Source of the DNA: Actinocatenispora sp963805605 | GTDB taxonomy: Bacteria > Actinomycetota > Actinomycetes > Mycobacteriales > Micromonosporaceae | DNA length: 64,000 nucleotides | Assembly (NCBI GenBank): GCA_963805605.1 | Contig: CAWDUX010000002.1 | Coordinates: 434,001 to 498,000, forward strand | Direction: 5' to 3' | Part shown: positions 34,934 through 43,185 of the stretch, one piece after another | How positions within the stretch are numbered: position 1 is the stretch's first letter | Layout: every line of letters starts with the position of its first letter | Made by a program: the position numbers and the translations under genes | The notes under the pieces: model-generated | Databases searched by the model: none | Told to the model about the DNA's origin: nothing | Seen by the model: only the letters and a program-made list of their open reading frames with translations

Positions 34934-36378
34934 GGAATCTCCATCGTCACCGTCGTCGGGCCACCCACCGGGCTGTGCACCGTGAGCGTTCCGTCGAAAG
35001 TACCCAGTCGACGCCGGATACCGCGCAGCCCGGTACCCCGGGACTCGTCCGCGCCGCCCCGCCCGTCGTCGGTGACCGCGATGTGCAGGCTGCCCGCGTC
35101 GTGGCGTACGGCGATGGTGACGGTGTCCGCACCGGCATGCTTGCCGACGTTGGTCAGCGCCTCGCAGATCGCGAAGTAGGCGGCCGACTCGGCGGGCGGG
35201 CCGAGCCGGCCGGCCAGCACCACGTCCACCGCGACCCGCAGCGGGCTGTCCAGGGCCAGTGCCCGTACCGCATCACCCAGACCGCGTTCGGCGAGCACCG
35301 GTGGGTGGATACCGCGGACCAGGTCCCGCAGCTCGGCCAGCGCCTGCGCGGACGCCTCCCGGGTACGGGCCAGCAGCTCCCGCGCCGCGACCGGATCGGT
35401 GTCCAGTAGACGTTCGATGGTGCCGAGGGTCAGACCCATCGCCACCAGCCGGGCCTGTGCGCCGTCGTGCAGATCGCGTTCGATCCGGCGCAGCTCCGCC
35501 GACTGCGCGTCGACCGCGTCGGTGCGGGTCTCGGTGAGCCGCTGCACCCGTTGGGTCAGCCGGGCGCGTTCGGTGGGCGCCAGCAGGAACCGGGCGCACC
35601 GGCCGTGCAACACCAGCCCGGGGCTGGCCAGCAGCGCCCCCACCAGCAGGTCGACCGGCGCGCACGCCAGCGTCACGGTGGCGAACCACGGATGCCAGTC
35701 GGTCACCTGGTCGAGGATCCCGGTCAGTGCACCACCCAGACCGGCCGCGATCAGCAGCGCGGGCAGCAGTACCGGCAGACCGCCGAACAGTAGGCCGAAG
35801 GACTGCCAGGCGAGATCCCGCCAGGTGGCGGGATCTCGCTGTATCCAGCGCATCCGTTGCTGCCAGGCGGAAAGCCACCGGTACTTGTGGTAGTCGTAGC
35901 CGTTCCAGTACCAGCCATGCTCGGTGAGTTGCATGGGTGGCCGGGGCCGGTACGGCGTGGGGATGTCCACTCCACACCACCGGGTGGCGAGCCGGCGGTG
36001 CAGGTCGAGTACCCGGCGGCCGCCGAACTCGGCCAGCAGGATGCCGGGTACCAACCAGCCCCACAGATAGGCGCCGATGAGCGCGCCGTGCAGCAGCAGC
36101 GCCGGCCACACCGCCGGCACCACCACCGCCGAGACCGGTACGGCGATGAGGACGGCCTCGACGATGGTCAGCCCGGCCAGGACGGATCCCTGGCCCACGG
36201 CGAGGGCGCTGCCGTAGGATACCCGGCGCAGGTCGCTGAGCCGGTGCGGCATCCGCGGTGTGCCGCGGCCGACCCCGGTGACGTCACTACCCGTCCGCAC
36301 CTGACCTCCACGCCCACCGTGCCGGTACGCCGGCCGGCGTACCCGACCTCCAGTGTGGCCGAACGGGTGGTCGGGCAT
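34885..36378 (-). CDS. Sensor histidine kinase (HisKA_3 type)
   Basis: Up to 497 residues. The membrane sensor half (about 70-260) has two pairs of helices (VLIAVPVSAVVVPAVW and following, then LLPALLIAAGLGGALTGIL). The dimerisation/phospho-acceptor motif is RIERDLHDGAQARLVAMGL; the kinase lobe has EALTNVGKHAGA, VTDDGRGGA and GTGLRGIRRRL. A WYWNGYDYHKYRW aromatic stretch lies in the sensor loop. The start is uncertain: an internal ATG at 36252 (MPHRLSDLRR) would remove 42 low-complexity residues. Signal unknown. Confidence 0.92.
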   Translation of the reverse strand: MPDHPFGHTGGRVRRPAYRHGGRGGQVRTGSDVTGVGRGTPRMPHRLSDLRRVSYGSALAVGQGSVLAGLTIVEAVLIAVPVSAVVVPAVWPALLLHGALIGAYLWGWLVPGILLAEFGGRRVLDLHRRLATRWCGVDIPTPYRPRPPMQLTEHGWYWNGYDYHKYRWLSAWQQRMRWIQRDPATWRDLAWQSFGLLFGGLPVLLPALLIAAGLGGALTGILDQVTDWHPWFATVTLACAPVDLLVGALLASPGLVLHGRCARFLLAPTERARLTQRVQRLTETRTDAVDAQSAELRRIERDLHDGAQARLVAMGLTLGTIERLLDTDPVAARELLARTREASAQALAELRDLVRGIHPPVLAERGLGDAVRALALDSPLRVAVDVVLAGRLGPPAESAAYFAICEALTNVGKHAGADTVTIAVRHDAGSLHIAVTDDGRGGADESRGTGLRGIRRRLGTFDGTLTVHSPVGGPTTVTMEIPCALSLPRTSTSSGRV

Positions 36379-36436
36379 GGTGTGCCCCGCCTCCAGGTCC
36401 TGGTGGGTCCAGCCCCACCAGGCCAGGCCAGGCAGA

Positions 36437-37378
36437 TCAGCGGCCGCGGTTGCCGGGTACGGGAGTGCGGGGCAGCCGCCGTGAGATTGGCTGCGGCGGC
36501 CCGATCGGTGCCGATGCCGGCGCAGGTGCGCCGGACGGTGAGGGCGCGCCGGATATCGGGCGGGAAGCCCGGGGACCGGTGGACGCGGCCGAATTCTGTT
36601 CGCGCCGCTCGGCGTTGCGTCGCAACTGGTTGCTGAATTCCGCGTCGGCGACCAGTTCGGCGGGCGAAGCGGAGAAGGCGACGAAGATGAGCAGCACCAC
36701 GGTGACGATGCTGACCACCAGGAGCAGCGGCATCAGCAGGCTGTCGAAGGTGGTACCGGAGGACAGGTCGGCGTTGGGGCGGGGTGAGAGTCGCATCGCC
36801 GCCATCCCGGTGTAGTGCATACCGCAGACCGCGACAGCCATCAGGGCCGCAGCGGCCAGGGCGGCGCGGCGGCCCTGGATGACCAGGGTGAACCAGAGCG
36901 CCACCGCGGAGGCCACGACGGCGATGAGAATGGAGAGGCTGAACAGGATCGGTTCGAATGTCATCGACGCCGGCATCACCATGGCGGCGATGCCCAGGTA
37001 GTGCATGCCGGCCACGCCGGTGCCCATCAACAGGCCAGCAAGCGCGATGCGGTGCAGCTTACGTCCGTCGGCGCCGACGATCGCCAGACCGGCGCCCACC
37101 GCGACGATCGCGACGACGGCGCTCGCCGCGGTCAGCGGGAGGTCGTACTTGATCTGCACGTCGCCGACACTGAACCCCAGCATGGCTATGAAGTGCATCA
37201 CCCAGATTCCGGTACCGCCGAACGAGACCGATGCGACGGCGAGCCAGCCACGCCGGCCGGCGCCGGTGAGCACCCGGGCCCGGGCGGCGCACATCAACCC
37301 CAGCAGACAGCCGACGTACGAGGCGGCGTACGCGAGCGCGGGCGTGAGCACTCCGTAACTGAAGTGGTGCATCGGCAC
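36437..37378 (-). CDS. MHYT-domain membrane sensor
   Basis: 313 residues. Seven-helix MHYT domain with the repeats in order IWVMHFIAMLGF, GVAGMHYLGIAAM and VCGMHYTGMAAM. These Met/His pairs are thought to bind copper or sense CO, NO or oxygen. No GGDEF, EAL or kinase output domain follows; instead there is a Pro/Ala-rich tail (SGAPAPASAPIGPP) of about 70 residues, so it is a stand-alone sensor that must act through another protein. It is divergent from hypX by about 240 bases, and a gas or copper signal would fit that neighbour. Confidence 0.9.
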   Translation of the reverse strand: MPMHHFSYGVLTPALAYAASYVGCLLGLMCAARARVLTGAGRRGWLAVASVSFGGTGIWVMHFIAMLGFSVGDVQIKYDLPLTAASAVVAIVAVGAGLAIVGADGRKLHRIALAGLLMGTGVAGMHYLGIAAMVMPASMTFEPILFSLSILIAVVASAVALWFTLVIQGRRAALAAAALMAVAVCGMHYTGMAAMRLSPRPNADLSSGTTFDSLLMPLLLVVSIVTVVLLIFVAFSASPAELVADAEFSNQLRRNAERREQNSAASTGPRASRPISGAPSPSGAPAPASAPIGPPQPISRRLPRTPVPGNRGR

Positions 37379-37620
37379 GAGGGGTGCTGCCTTTCACTGA
37401 AGGAATGGCGTCACGGAGAGCATCGAGAAATATTCGGGCTCACCCGTCAGTTCGGGGCCGCTGAGGACCGCGTTACTGAAATTCAACAAAGACTCTAGAC
37501 GAATCGCCGGGCTGGTGGTGATGGCGGAGTCGGCTCAGGCCGAGGACCAGCCAAATTGCTGTAGTGTCCTGCGTTACTTTATTTGCGCCTAGCCCCACCA
37601 TCTCGCTACGGTCACGCATC

Positions 37621-39309
37621 GTGCATCTGTTGCTGCTGGTGTCTGGATTCAACGGACTGACCCAACGTATCTGGGACGAACTACGAGAACGCGGTCACGA
37701 TGTGACCGTGGAGTTCGCCATCGACGAACAGACCATCTGCGAGGGTGTCCACCGGGCGCAACCGGAACTGATCCTGTGCCCGTTCCTCAAGGAGCGCGTG
37801 CCCACCGAGGTGTGGACCAAGTGGCGCACCGTCATCATTCATCCGGGCCCGGTCGGCGACCAGGGCCCGTCCTCACTGGACTGGGCGATCACCGAAGCCG
37901 CCCCGCTGTGGGGTGTGACGGCGCTGCAGGCGGTCGAGGAGATGGACGCCGGCCCGATCTGGGCCCACCGGGAGTTCCCGATGCCGGCCGATCCTCCGCG
38001 CAAGTCCACGCTCTATACCGGGCCGGTCGCCGACGCGGCGGTCGCCTGCGCACTGGAGAGCGTCGAGCACGCCGCTGACCCGGGTTTCCGCCCGGTCCCG
38101 CTGGACGAGGCGGATCGCCCGGTACGCGATGCGCGGCTGCGGCCGCTGCTCAAGCAGGTCGACCGGGCCTTCGACTGGTCCGATGACGCCGCCACCATCC
38201 TGCGCCGTATCCGTGCCGCGGACGGCTTTCCCGGGGTGCGTACCGAACTGGCCGGCATGCCGGTACATGCCTTCGACGCGCATCCCGCGGGCGGGCCGGA
38301 CGGCTCGCTGCTGTCCGACGGCGGCGAATTCGGCGACCCGATCTCGGGGCGCCCCGGTGAGATCATCGGCCGGCAGTCCGGGTACGTACTGGTCGCCGCC
38401 GGTACCGGTGCGGTTTGGATCGGGCAGCTACGGCAGCGTGGCCGGCCGAAGCTGCCCGCGACCACGGTGCTGGGTGCCGCGATCGACCGGGTACCGCTGC
38501 GCGACGACGGACCCGCCGAGATCAGCTACCGGCGCCGTGGCCCGGTCGGTGAACTGACCTTCCGTTTCTACAACGGTGCGGTCGGCGTGGACCAGTGCCG
38601 GCGGTTGCGTCGTGAGCTACACCGGGCGGCCCGACAAGACACCAGGGTACTGGTGCTGCGCGGTGGCCTGGACACCTTCTGCAACGGCATCCACCTCGGG
38701 GAGATCTCCGCCGCGGCCGACCCGGCGGCGACCGCCTGGGAGAACATCAAGGCGATCAACCTGGTCTGCAGGGAAGTGGTCGAGGCGGGCGAGGAGCAGG
38801 TCACCATCTCCGCGTTCACCGGCAATGCCGGCGCCGGCGGGGTGATGCTCGGCCTCGGTGCCGACGTGGTGGTGGCCCGTTCCGGTGTCGTACTCAACCC
38901 GTACTACGACATGGGTCTGTACGGCTCCGAACTGCACACCTTCACGCTGCCCCGGCGGGTCGGCATGCAGCAGGCGGAACGGTTGCTGTCCGACTGCCTG
39001 CCGGTGGGTGCCGGTACCGCCCAGCGGCTCGGCCTGGTGGACCTGACCGGCCCCACTGATCCGGCCGAGTTCGACGCCTGGCTGACCAACCTGGCCGAGC
39101 AGTCCGCCGAGCCGGTCACCTGGCGGCGGATCGTCGCCGGTCGCAAGCCCGCACCCCGCCCGATGGACTACCACGAGACGCTGGAACTGGCGGAGATGGC
39201 CCGCGACATGTTCGACGACCGGAGCGGCTTCGCCGCGGCCCGGGAGTCGTTCGTACGCAAGGTCCCGGCGACCCAGACCCCGGCCCGGCTGGCCCTGCAC
39301 CGCCGTTGA
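37621..39309 (+). CDS. hypX: HypX-type formyl-CoA/CO-forming hydrogenase maturation factor
   Basis: 562 residues, two domains. Residues 1-250 are a formyltransferase-like domain (HPGPVGDQGPSSLDWAI, then ALQAVEEMDAGPIWA). Residues 300-560 are an enoyl-CoA-hydratase-like domain (GGLDTFCNGIHLGEI, NAGAGGVMLGLGADVVVA, NPYYDMGLYGSELH). HypX makes the CO ligand of [NiFe]-hydrogenase from a formyl-tetrahydrofolate source under aerobic conditions. No hydrogenase structural or other hyp gene is in the window. GTG 37621 is chosen because family homology starts at HLLLLVSGFNGLTQ. A bidirectional terminator follows. Confidence 0.9.
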   Translation: MHLLLLVSGFNGLTQRIWDELRERGHDVTVEFAIDEQTICEGVHRAQPELILCPFLKERVPTEVWTKWRTVIIHPGPVGDQGPSSLDWAITEAAPLWGVTALQAVEEMDAGPIWAHREFPMPADPPRKSTLYTGPVADAAVACALESVEHAADPGFRPVPLDEADRPVRDARLRPLLKQVDRAFDWSDDAATILRRIRAADGFPGVRTELAGMPVHAFDAHPAGGPDGSLLSDGGEFGDPISGRPGEIIGRQSGYVLVAAGTGAVWIGQLRQRGRPKLPATTVLGAAIDRVPLRDDGPAEISYRRRGPVGELTFRFYNGAVGVDQCRRLRRELHRAARQDTRVLVLRGGLDTFCNGIHLGEISAAADPAATAWENIKAINLVCREVVEAGEEQVTISAFTGNAGAGGVMLGLGADVVVARSGVVLNPYYDMGLYGSELHTFTLPRRVGMQQAERLLSDCLPVGAGTAQRLGLVDLTGPTDPAEFDAWLTNLAEQSAEPVTWRRIVAGRKPAPRPMDYHETLELAEMARDMFDDRSGFAAARESFVRKVPATQTPARLALHRR

Positions 39310-39321
39310 CGGTGACCAGCG

Positions 39322-39352
39322 GAGCTCCGCCCGGTAGGGACGGGCGGAGCTT
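39322..39352. terminator. Bidirectional hairpin terminator between hypX and the secreted SH3-like gene
   Basis: Perfect 11-base arms AGCTCCGCCCG (39323-39333) and CGGGCGGAGCT (39341-39351) with a 7-base loop, plus a flanking G-T pair. It lies 13 bases after the hypX stop in a convergent gap, so it probably serves both genes. Confidence 0.8.
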
Positions 39353-39372
39353 CCGTTGCCGCACCCGCTGAT

Positions 39373-39759
39373 TCAGCAGGTGGAGCCGTCGTTGACGTGC
39401 TTACCCAGTGCCGCGCTCTCCACCCAGACGTTGTTGTAAGGCGCCGCGTAGGGGCTCTGGTCGGTGTTCACGTAGCCCCAGGCGAAGCCGCGAGCCCAAC
39501 CCGAGGCCCGGTACTCGTACACGCTGAAGGTCTGGTTCTGGTAGAGCTGCGTCCACGCCTGCCCGGCCGGGTAGTTGCGGACGAACACCTTGGACCAGGT
39601 CACGCACCGGCGGTCGCCGCTGACCGCGGGACTGATCTGATGGCCGGTGACGGCGGGCGCGCCGACCGCCGGTGCGGTGCCGACCAGGCTGAGGGTGCCG
39701 GCCAGTACCGCGGCGCTGGCCGCCGCGGCCGCGTAGCGGCGTACTTTCCTGCCGTTCAT
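39373..39759 (-). CDS. Small secreted paired-cysteine SH3-like protein
   Basis: 128 residues. Signal peptide of about 33 residues (basic NGRKVRRY, then Ala-rich, ending VGAPAV). The mature part runs from RRCVTWSKVFVRNYPAGQAW to a Cys at the extreme C-terminus (NDGSTC), with the aromatic middle FSVYEYRASGWARGFAWGYV. The single Cys near each end suggests one disulfide closing an SH3-like barrel. ATG 39759 has GAAGGAG upstream. It lies downstream of a shorter paralogue on the same strand, probably in one operon. Confidence 0.8.
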   Translation of the reverse strand: MNGRKVRRYAAAAASAAVLAGTLSLVGTAPAVGAPAVTGHQISPAVSGDRRCVTWSKVFVRNYPAGQAWTQLYQNQTFSVYEYRASGWARGFAWGYVNTDQSPYAAPYNNVWVESAALGKHVNDGSTC

Positions 39760-39812
39760 GCGATCTCCTTCGTTGCTCGAGCCGTCACCGAGGGGCACCG
39801 GGTACGTCGTAC

Positions 39813-40103
39813 TCAGGCGCTGCACAGCTGGCTGGCCAGCACGTAACCGGAGACGCCGTTGTAGTTGCGTACGCCGAAGTTCCAGCTGCCGTCCTCGTGG
39901 TACACCTGGAAGTGCGCGCCCCGGGGCAACGCGTCGCGCCGGCTGGATGAGGTGCTCTCGTACTGGTAGATGTAGGCGGTATCGGTGTGGCAGACCACCG
40001 CGTCGTAGCCGTGCTGGTCGGCCTGGGCGGGAGCGGCGAACGACAGGCAGAGCCCGCCGACCACGCCCGCACCGGCGAGCAGCCGGTAGATTCTTGTACG
40101 CAT
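39813..40103 (-). CDS. Small secreted paired-cysteine SH3-like protein (paralogue)
   Basis: 96 residues. Signal peptide MRTRIYRLLAGAGVVGGLCL ending PAQAD. Mature part: one Cys at DAVVCHTDTAYIYQYES and one near the end (ASQLCSA); between them GAHFQVYHEDGSWNFGVRNY and a GYV ending typical of bacterial SH3 domains. AGGAGG seven bases before ATG 40103. It shares its 5' region with the divergent HTH-membrane gene, whose outer domain has the same layout. Confidence 0.82.
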   Translation of the reverse strand: MRTRIYRLLAGAGVVGGLCLSFAAPAQADQHGYDAVVCHTDTAYIYQYESTSSSRRDALPRGAHFQVYHEDGSWNFGVRNYNGVSGYVLASQLCSA

Positions 40104-40236
40104 GTTGCCTCCTGTTGCCGGGATGCGATCGCGGATGGTGTCGAGTCGCCCGCGAACCGTGCCGTGGAACCCGAGTTGTGCCACTCGGTGGTACACCAGG
40201 AGCGGCTCGGACAGGTAGTGTTTCGGACAGGTCCGG

Positions 40237-41073
40237 ATGAACCCGGACACGCGCGGATGGACTCTCGCCATGACGACAGCTCATCGGGCGTCGGAGTCCG
40301 GCGGCCTCGACGAACCCGGCCGGGACGGTGCTGCCGATGTGCCCGGTTTCGCACGTGATCTGCGTGAACTGCGCCGGGCCGCCGGTTCACCGAGCTATGC
40401 GGAACTGGGCCGCCGCACCGGCAGGCCCCGCAGCACCGTGTACGACGGTCTGCGCGGCCAGCGCCTGCCCAGTCTGGCGCTCACTCTTGCCGTGGTGCGC
40501 GCGTTGTCCGGGGACGAGGAGCAGTGGCGGCGGCGTTGGGTGGCGCTACGACGCGACTGCGACAACCTGACGCGGTCCGGGCCGGCAGGTGCCCTGCCCG
40601 ACGTCGCGCCCGCTGACGGCGTGCGGCGCCCCGCGGGGCCGTCCCGGCCCGCGCCGGACCCTGGACCGGGTACGGACCCTGGACCGGGTACGGACCCTGG
40701 ACCGGGTACGGACACCCGGCCTGTGTCCGATCAGTCCGCCCGCACCCGCCGACCGGCGTGGTTGCGCCGGCATCGACTGGGGATCCTGCTACTGGTGGGT
40801 ATCGTCCTGCTCGCGGGGACCGGCCTGGTGGTCCGGTGGCAGCGGCCCGGGCGTTGCGCGGTGCTTCGTGAGTATCAGGCGAAGTCGCCCGGCGCGGTGC
40901 TGGCGGCCGACGGCCGGGTGACCGGTCGGACCCGGCCCGGCGACCTGGTCGAGGTACGCAGCCTTGCGCACACCCACTATGCGCACCGCTACTACGGCAC
41001 GGACCGGCGTACCGGTGACCGTGGCTACTTCGACGAGGCGAGGCTGCGCTTCACTCGACAGCGGTGCGCCTGA
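40237..41073 (+). CDS. Membrane-tethered HTH protein with extracytoplasmic paired-cysteine SH3-like domain
   Basis: 278 residues (or 267 from ATG 40270). Order of parts: a cytoplasmic HTH at about 45-95 (LRELRRAAGSPSYAELGRRT, then RPRSTVYDGLRG); a linker with three GPGTDP repeats; one transmembrane helix (LGILLLVGIVLLAGTGLVV, about 188-206); and an outer domain of about 65 residues from RCAVLREYQAK to RQRCA, one Cys at each end. This is the layout of a one-component sensor reading something outside the cell. It is divergent from two secreted proteins with the same outer-domain pattern, which may be its targets or ligand mimics. Start uncertain. Confidence 0.82.
   Translation: MNPDTRGWTLAMTTAHRASESGGLDEPGRDGAADVPGFARDLRELRRAAGSPSYAELGRRTGRPRSTVYDGLRGQRLPSLALTLAVVRALSGDEEQWRRRWVALRRDCDNLTRSGPAGALPDVAPADGVRRPAGPSRPAPDPGPGTDPGPGTDPGPGTDTRPVSDQSARTRRPAWLRRHRLGILLLVGIVLLAGTGLVVRWQRPGRCAVLREYQAKSPGAVLAADGRVTGRTRPGDLVEVRSLAHTHYAHRYYGTDRRTGDRGYFDEARLRFTRQRCA
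40656..40709 (+). repeat. Three perfect 18-base tandem repeats in the linker of the HTH-membrane gene
   Basis: GGACCCTGGACCGGGTAC occurs three times without mismatch (40656, 40674, 40692), encoding DPGPGT units in the juxtamembrane linker. Perfect identity at synonymous sites points to recent slippage; copy number probably varies between strains. Confidence 0.9.
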
Positions 41074-41085
41074 CGGCGCGGGTGA

Positions 41086-41126
41086 CACTGGTGCCGCCGA
41101 CCGAAGTACAGCCGGCGGCACCAGTG
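41086..41126. terminator. Bidirectional hairpin terminator between the HTH-membrane gene and the LCP gene
   Basis: Perfect 14-base arms CACTGGTGCCGCCG (41086-41099) and CGGCGGCACCAGTG (41113-41126) with a 13-base loop, filling the convergent 54-base gap. Confidence 0.82.
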
Positions 41127-41127
41127 C

Positions 41128-42216
41128 TCAGGCGGGCAGCTTCGAGGTCAGTTCCGGGTGGGTCAGCAGAAGGTCGTCGACCGTGTCGGTACGCATCGCC
41201 TTGAACAATTCGCCACCGAGTGGCTGCTGCAGCCCTTCACCCTGGTAGTTGTCGGCGCCGCCGATCGAATAGTGCGGTACCTGCAGGGTGACGATCTTGG
41301 ACGGGGTGATGTTGTGCAGCGCCAGGCCGACTTCGGCGACGCTGTAGCCACCAAGGTCCAGGGTGACCGACTTGCCGGCCGCCTTCACCACGCTGCTGAG
41401 CTTGCTCGGGTCGCTGACCACGCCCTTGCTGGTGGCCTGCTTGAGGATCTGCTTGATGAACTGCTGCTGCAGCTGCTGGCGGCCGTAGTCACCGCCGGGC
41501 AGGTCGTCGCGCTGCCGCACCAGTTTCAGCGCCTTGTCGGCGTTGTAGTGGTGGCAGCCCTTCTGGAAGGTCAGCGGGGTGTTGGTGAAGCCCGGTTGAT
41601 GGGAGGTGAAGCCCTGGTCCAGGCACATGGTGACGCCGCCCAGTGCGGTGGTGATCTCCTTGAAGCCGTCCCAGTTGACCAGTCCCGCCATGTCCCATTC
41701 GGCGCCGGTCAGTTTGGTGACGGTCCGACTGAGCAGTGTCATGCCCCCGGCGGTGTCGTTGACATCTTTCATCCCGGACGGGAACGAGGCGTTGAGCCGG
41801 TCGGTGCTGCCGAGGAAGCCGCTGTGCGGGTCGGCCGGGATCTGCACCTGCAGGTCGCGGGGGAGCGACAGCAGGTACGCGTGGTCCAGACCGGGCGGGA
41901 TGTGCAGCCACATGATGGAGTCGGTGCGCGGCTTCTCTCCGCTGCTCTTCCAACTGTTCCGCAGATCACTGCCGGCGAGCAGCATGTCGATCGGGCCCTT
42001 GACCGTGTCGCCGTTGTTGTGCTTGCGGGAACCGTTGTCGATCAGGCTGGCCTGATGGACAGCTCCGTTGACCTGGTCGAGCACAATGGAGCCGGCTGCC
42101 AGTCCGCCTCCGGAGAGCACGACGAGCACCACGCCGAACACCAGTGAGAGCTTGGCCCACCACGGTGCGCGTCGTTTCTTGACCGACGTGCCACCGGCTG
42201 GTCGATGTTCACCCAC
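41128..42216 (-). CDS. LytR-CpsA-Psr (LCP) family glycopolymer ligase
   Basis: 362 residues. Short basic cytoplasmic start (VKKRRAPWW), one helix (KLSLVFGVVLVVLSGGGLAA), then the LCP catalytic domain outside: KGPIDMLLAGSDLR, RTDSIMWLHIPPG, LLSLPRDLQVQIP (the conserved Arg/Asp of the polyprenyl-phosphate pocket), GGVTMCLDQ and the ALKLVRQRDDLPGGDYGRQQ segment. LCP enzymes attach wall polymers (arabinogalactan, teichoic acids or capsule) from lipid carriers to peptidoglycan. GTG start. Monocistronic. Confidence 0.93.
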   Translation of the reverse strand: MGEHRPAGGTSVKKRRAPWWAKLSLVFGVVLVVLSGGGLAAGSIVLDQVNGAVHQASLIDNGSRKHNNGDTVKGPIDMLLAGSDLRNSWKSSGEKPRTDSIMWLHIPPGLDHAYLLSLPRDLQVQIPADPHSGFLGSTDRLNASFPSGMKDVNDTAGGMTLLSRTVTKLTGAEWDMAGLVNWDGFKEITTALGGVTMCLDQGFTSHQPGFTNTPLTFQKGCHHYNADKALKLVRQRDDLPGGDYGRQQLQQQFIKQILKQATSKGVVSDPSKLSSVVKAAGKSVTLDLGGYSVAEVGLALHNITPSKIVTLQVPHYSIGGADNYQGEGLQQPLGGELFKAMRTDTVDDLLLTHPELTSKLPA

Positions 42217-42478
42217 AGCGACCCCTCAGTTTGTCCATGACCGGGCCCACGGTGCCTGTCATCCGCGAGCCAACGACGTGTCTCAAGTTGCGACGATGCG
42301 AACACTTAGCGTCGATAATGGCAGTTGAAAAGCCATGCCGTTGCCATGTCGGGCCGGCACGCTGCCGTGTCAACAGCTCGGTCGTCGCTCTCTGGGTCCG
42401 TCACAGCCTGCCTGCCGGGAACCCGGAGGGCAAGATACCCGGTGGAGCTGAGAGTTTCCCGAAGGGCCGGCGTGCTGT

Positions 42479-43000
42479 TCAACTCAGACAGTGCCCGGGC
42501 CGTTCGGAGTAGGCGATCACGTGCACCGGACAGTGAGCACCCCGGGCCAGAGCGTGCGCCGGGCAGCGGTGGAAACGTCGGGTCCACCAGCGACGGGTCC
42601 GGGCGGCCAGATAGACCGAGCGGACCGCGAACGCCTCCGCCGCGCTGCACAACTGTTCGACCGGATCGCCGGACCGTACCTGGAACTGCCACCGCACCCC
42701 GCCGCTCTCCAGGACCTGTACGCAGTCCAGCCAGGCGCTGAGTTCGCCGTCGTCGCGTCCGTCCAGCCAGTTGGTGCCGATGCCGCCGGCGAACGCGTAA
42801 CCCAGGGCCTCCAGTGGGGTAAGCCCTCGCCGTACATGTACGGCGACGACCTCGAACCGGTCCGCCCTGGCCACCCGGCCAGCTTCGGCCAATGCCGCGC
42901 GGCCCGCCGGGCTGCCGTCCACACCGACCATGACCCGCCGTACGGTGCAGTCCCGTTCCGCCGGGCCGTGGCGCCGCTCACTGCCGACCGTCACGCTCAT
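42479..43000 (-). CDS. Universal stress protein (UspA) family, single domain
   Basis: 173 residues. TVRRVMVGVDGSPAGRAALA at the start is the canonical USP strand with the DGS nucleotide motif; VEVVAVHVRRGL-type strand follows. The ATP-binding end (usually GxxGxxxxxxxGS) is replaced by RTRRWWTRRFHRCPAH, so nucleotide binding is doubtful. Start ATG 43000 with AACAGGTG upstream. Divergent from the LarA-family gene. Confidence 0.8.
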   Translation of the reverse strand: MSVTVGSERRHGPAERDCTVRRVMVGVDGSPAGRAALAEAGRVARADRFEVVAVHVRRGLTPLEALGYAFAGGIGTNWLDGRDDGELSAWLDCVQVLESGGVRWQFQVRSGDPVEQLCSAAEAFAVRSVYLAARTRRWWTRRFHRCPAHALARGAHCPVHVIAYSERPGHCLS

Positions 43001-43185
43001 CACCTGTTCCACGGCTCGGTTTGGGCGCACCGGGCGAGAGTGCCGTGTATCGCACGCTATGCAAGGGAGTGGAGGGTTCGCAAGGGCTCCGTACACCAGT
43101 GATCGCCGACCGGCCCGTAGCGGCATGATGACGGGACCGCCCGGCGATGCCAGACTGGAGTCCGTCGGAGCACCGGAGGTCGACG

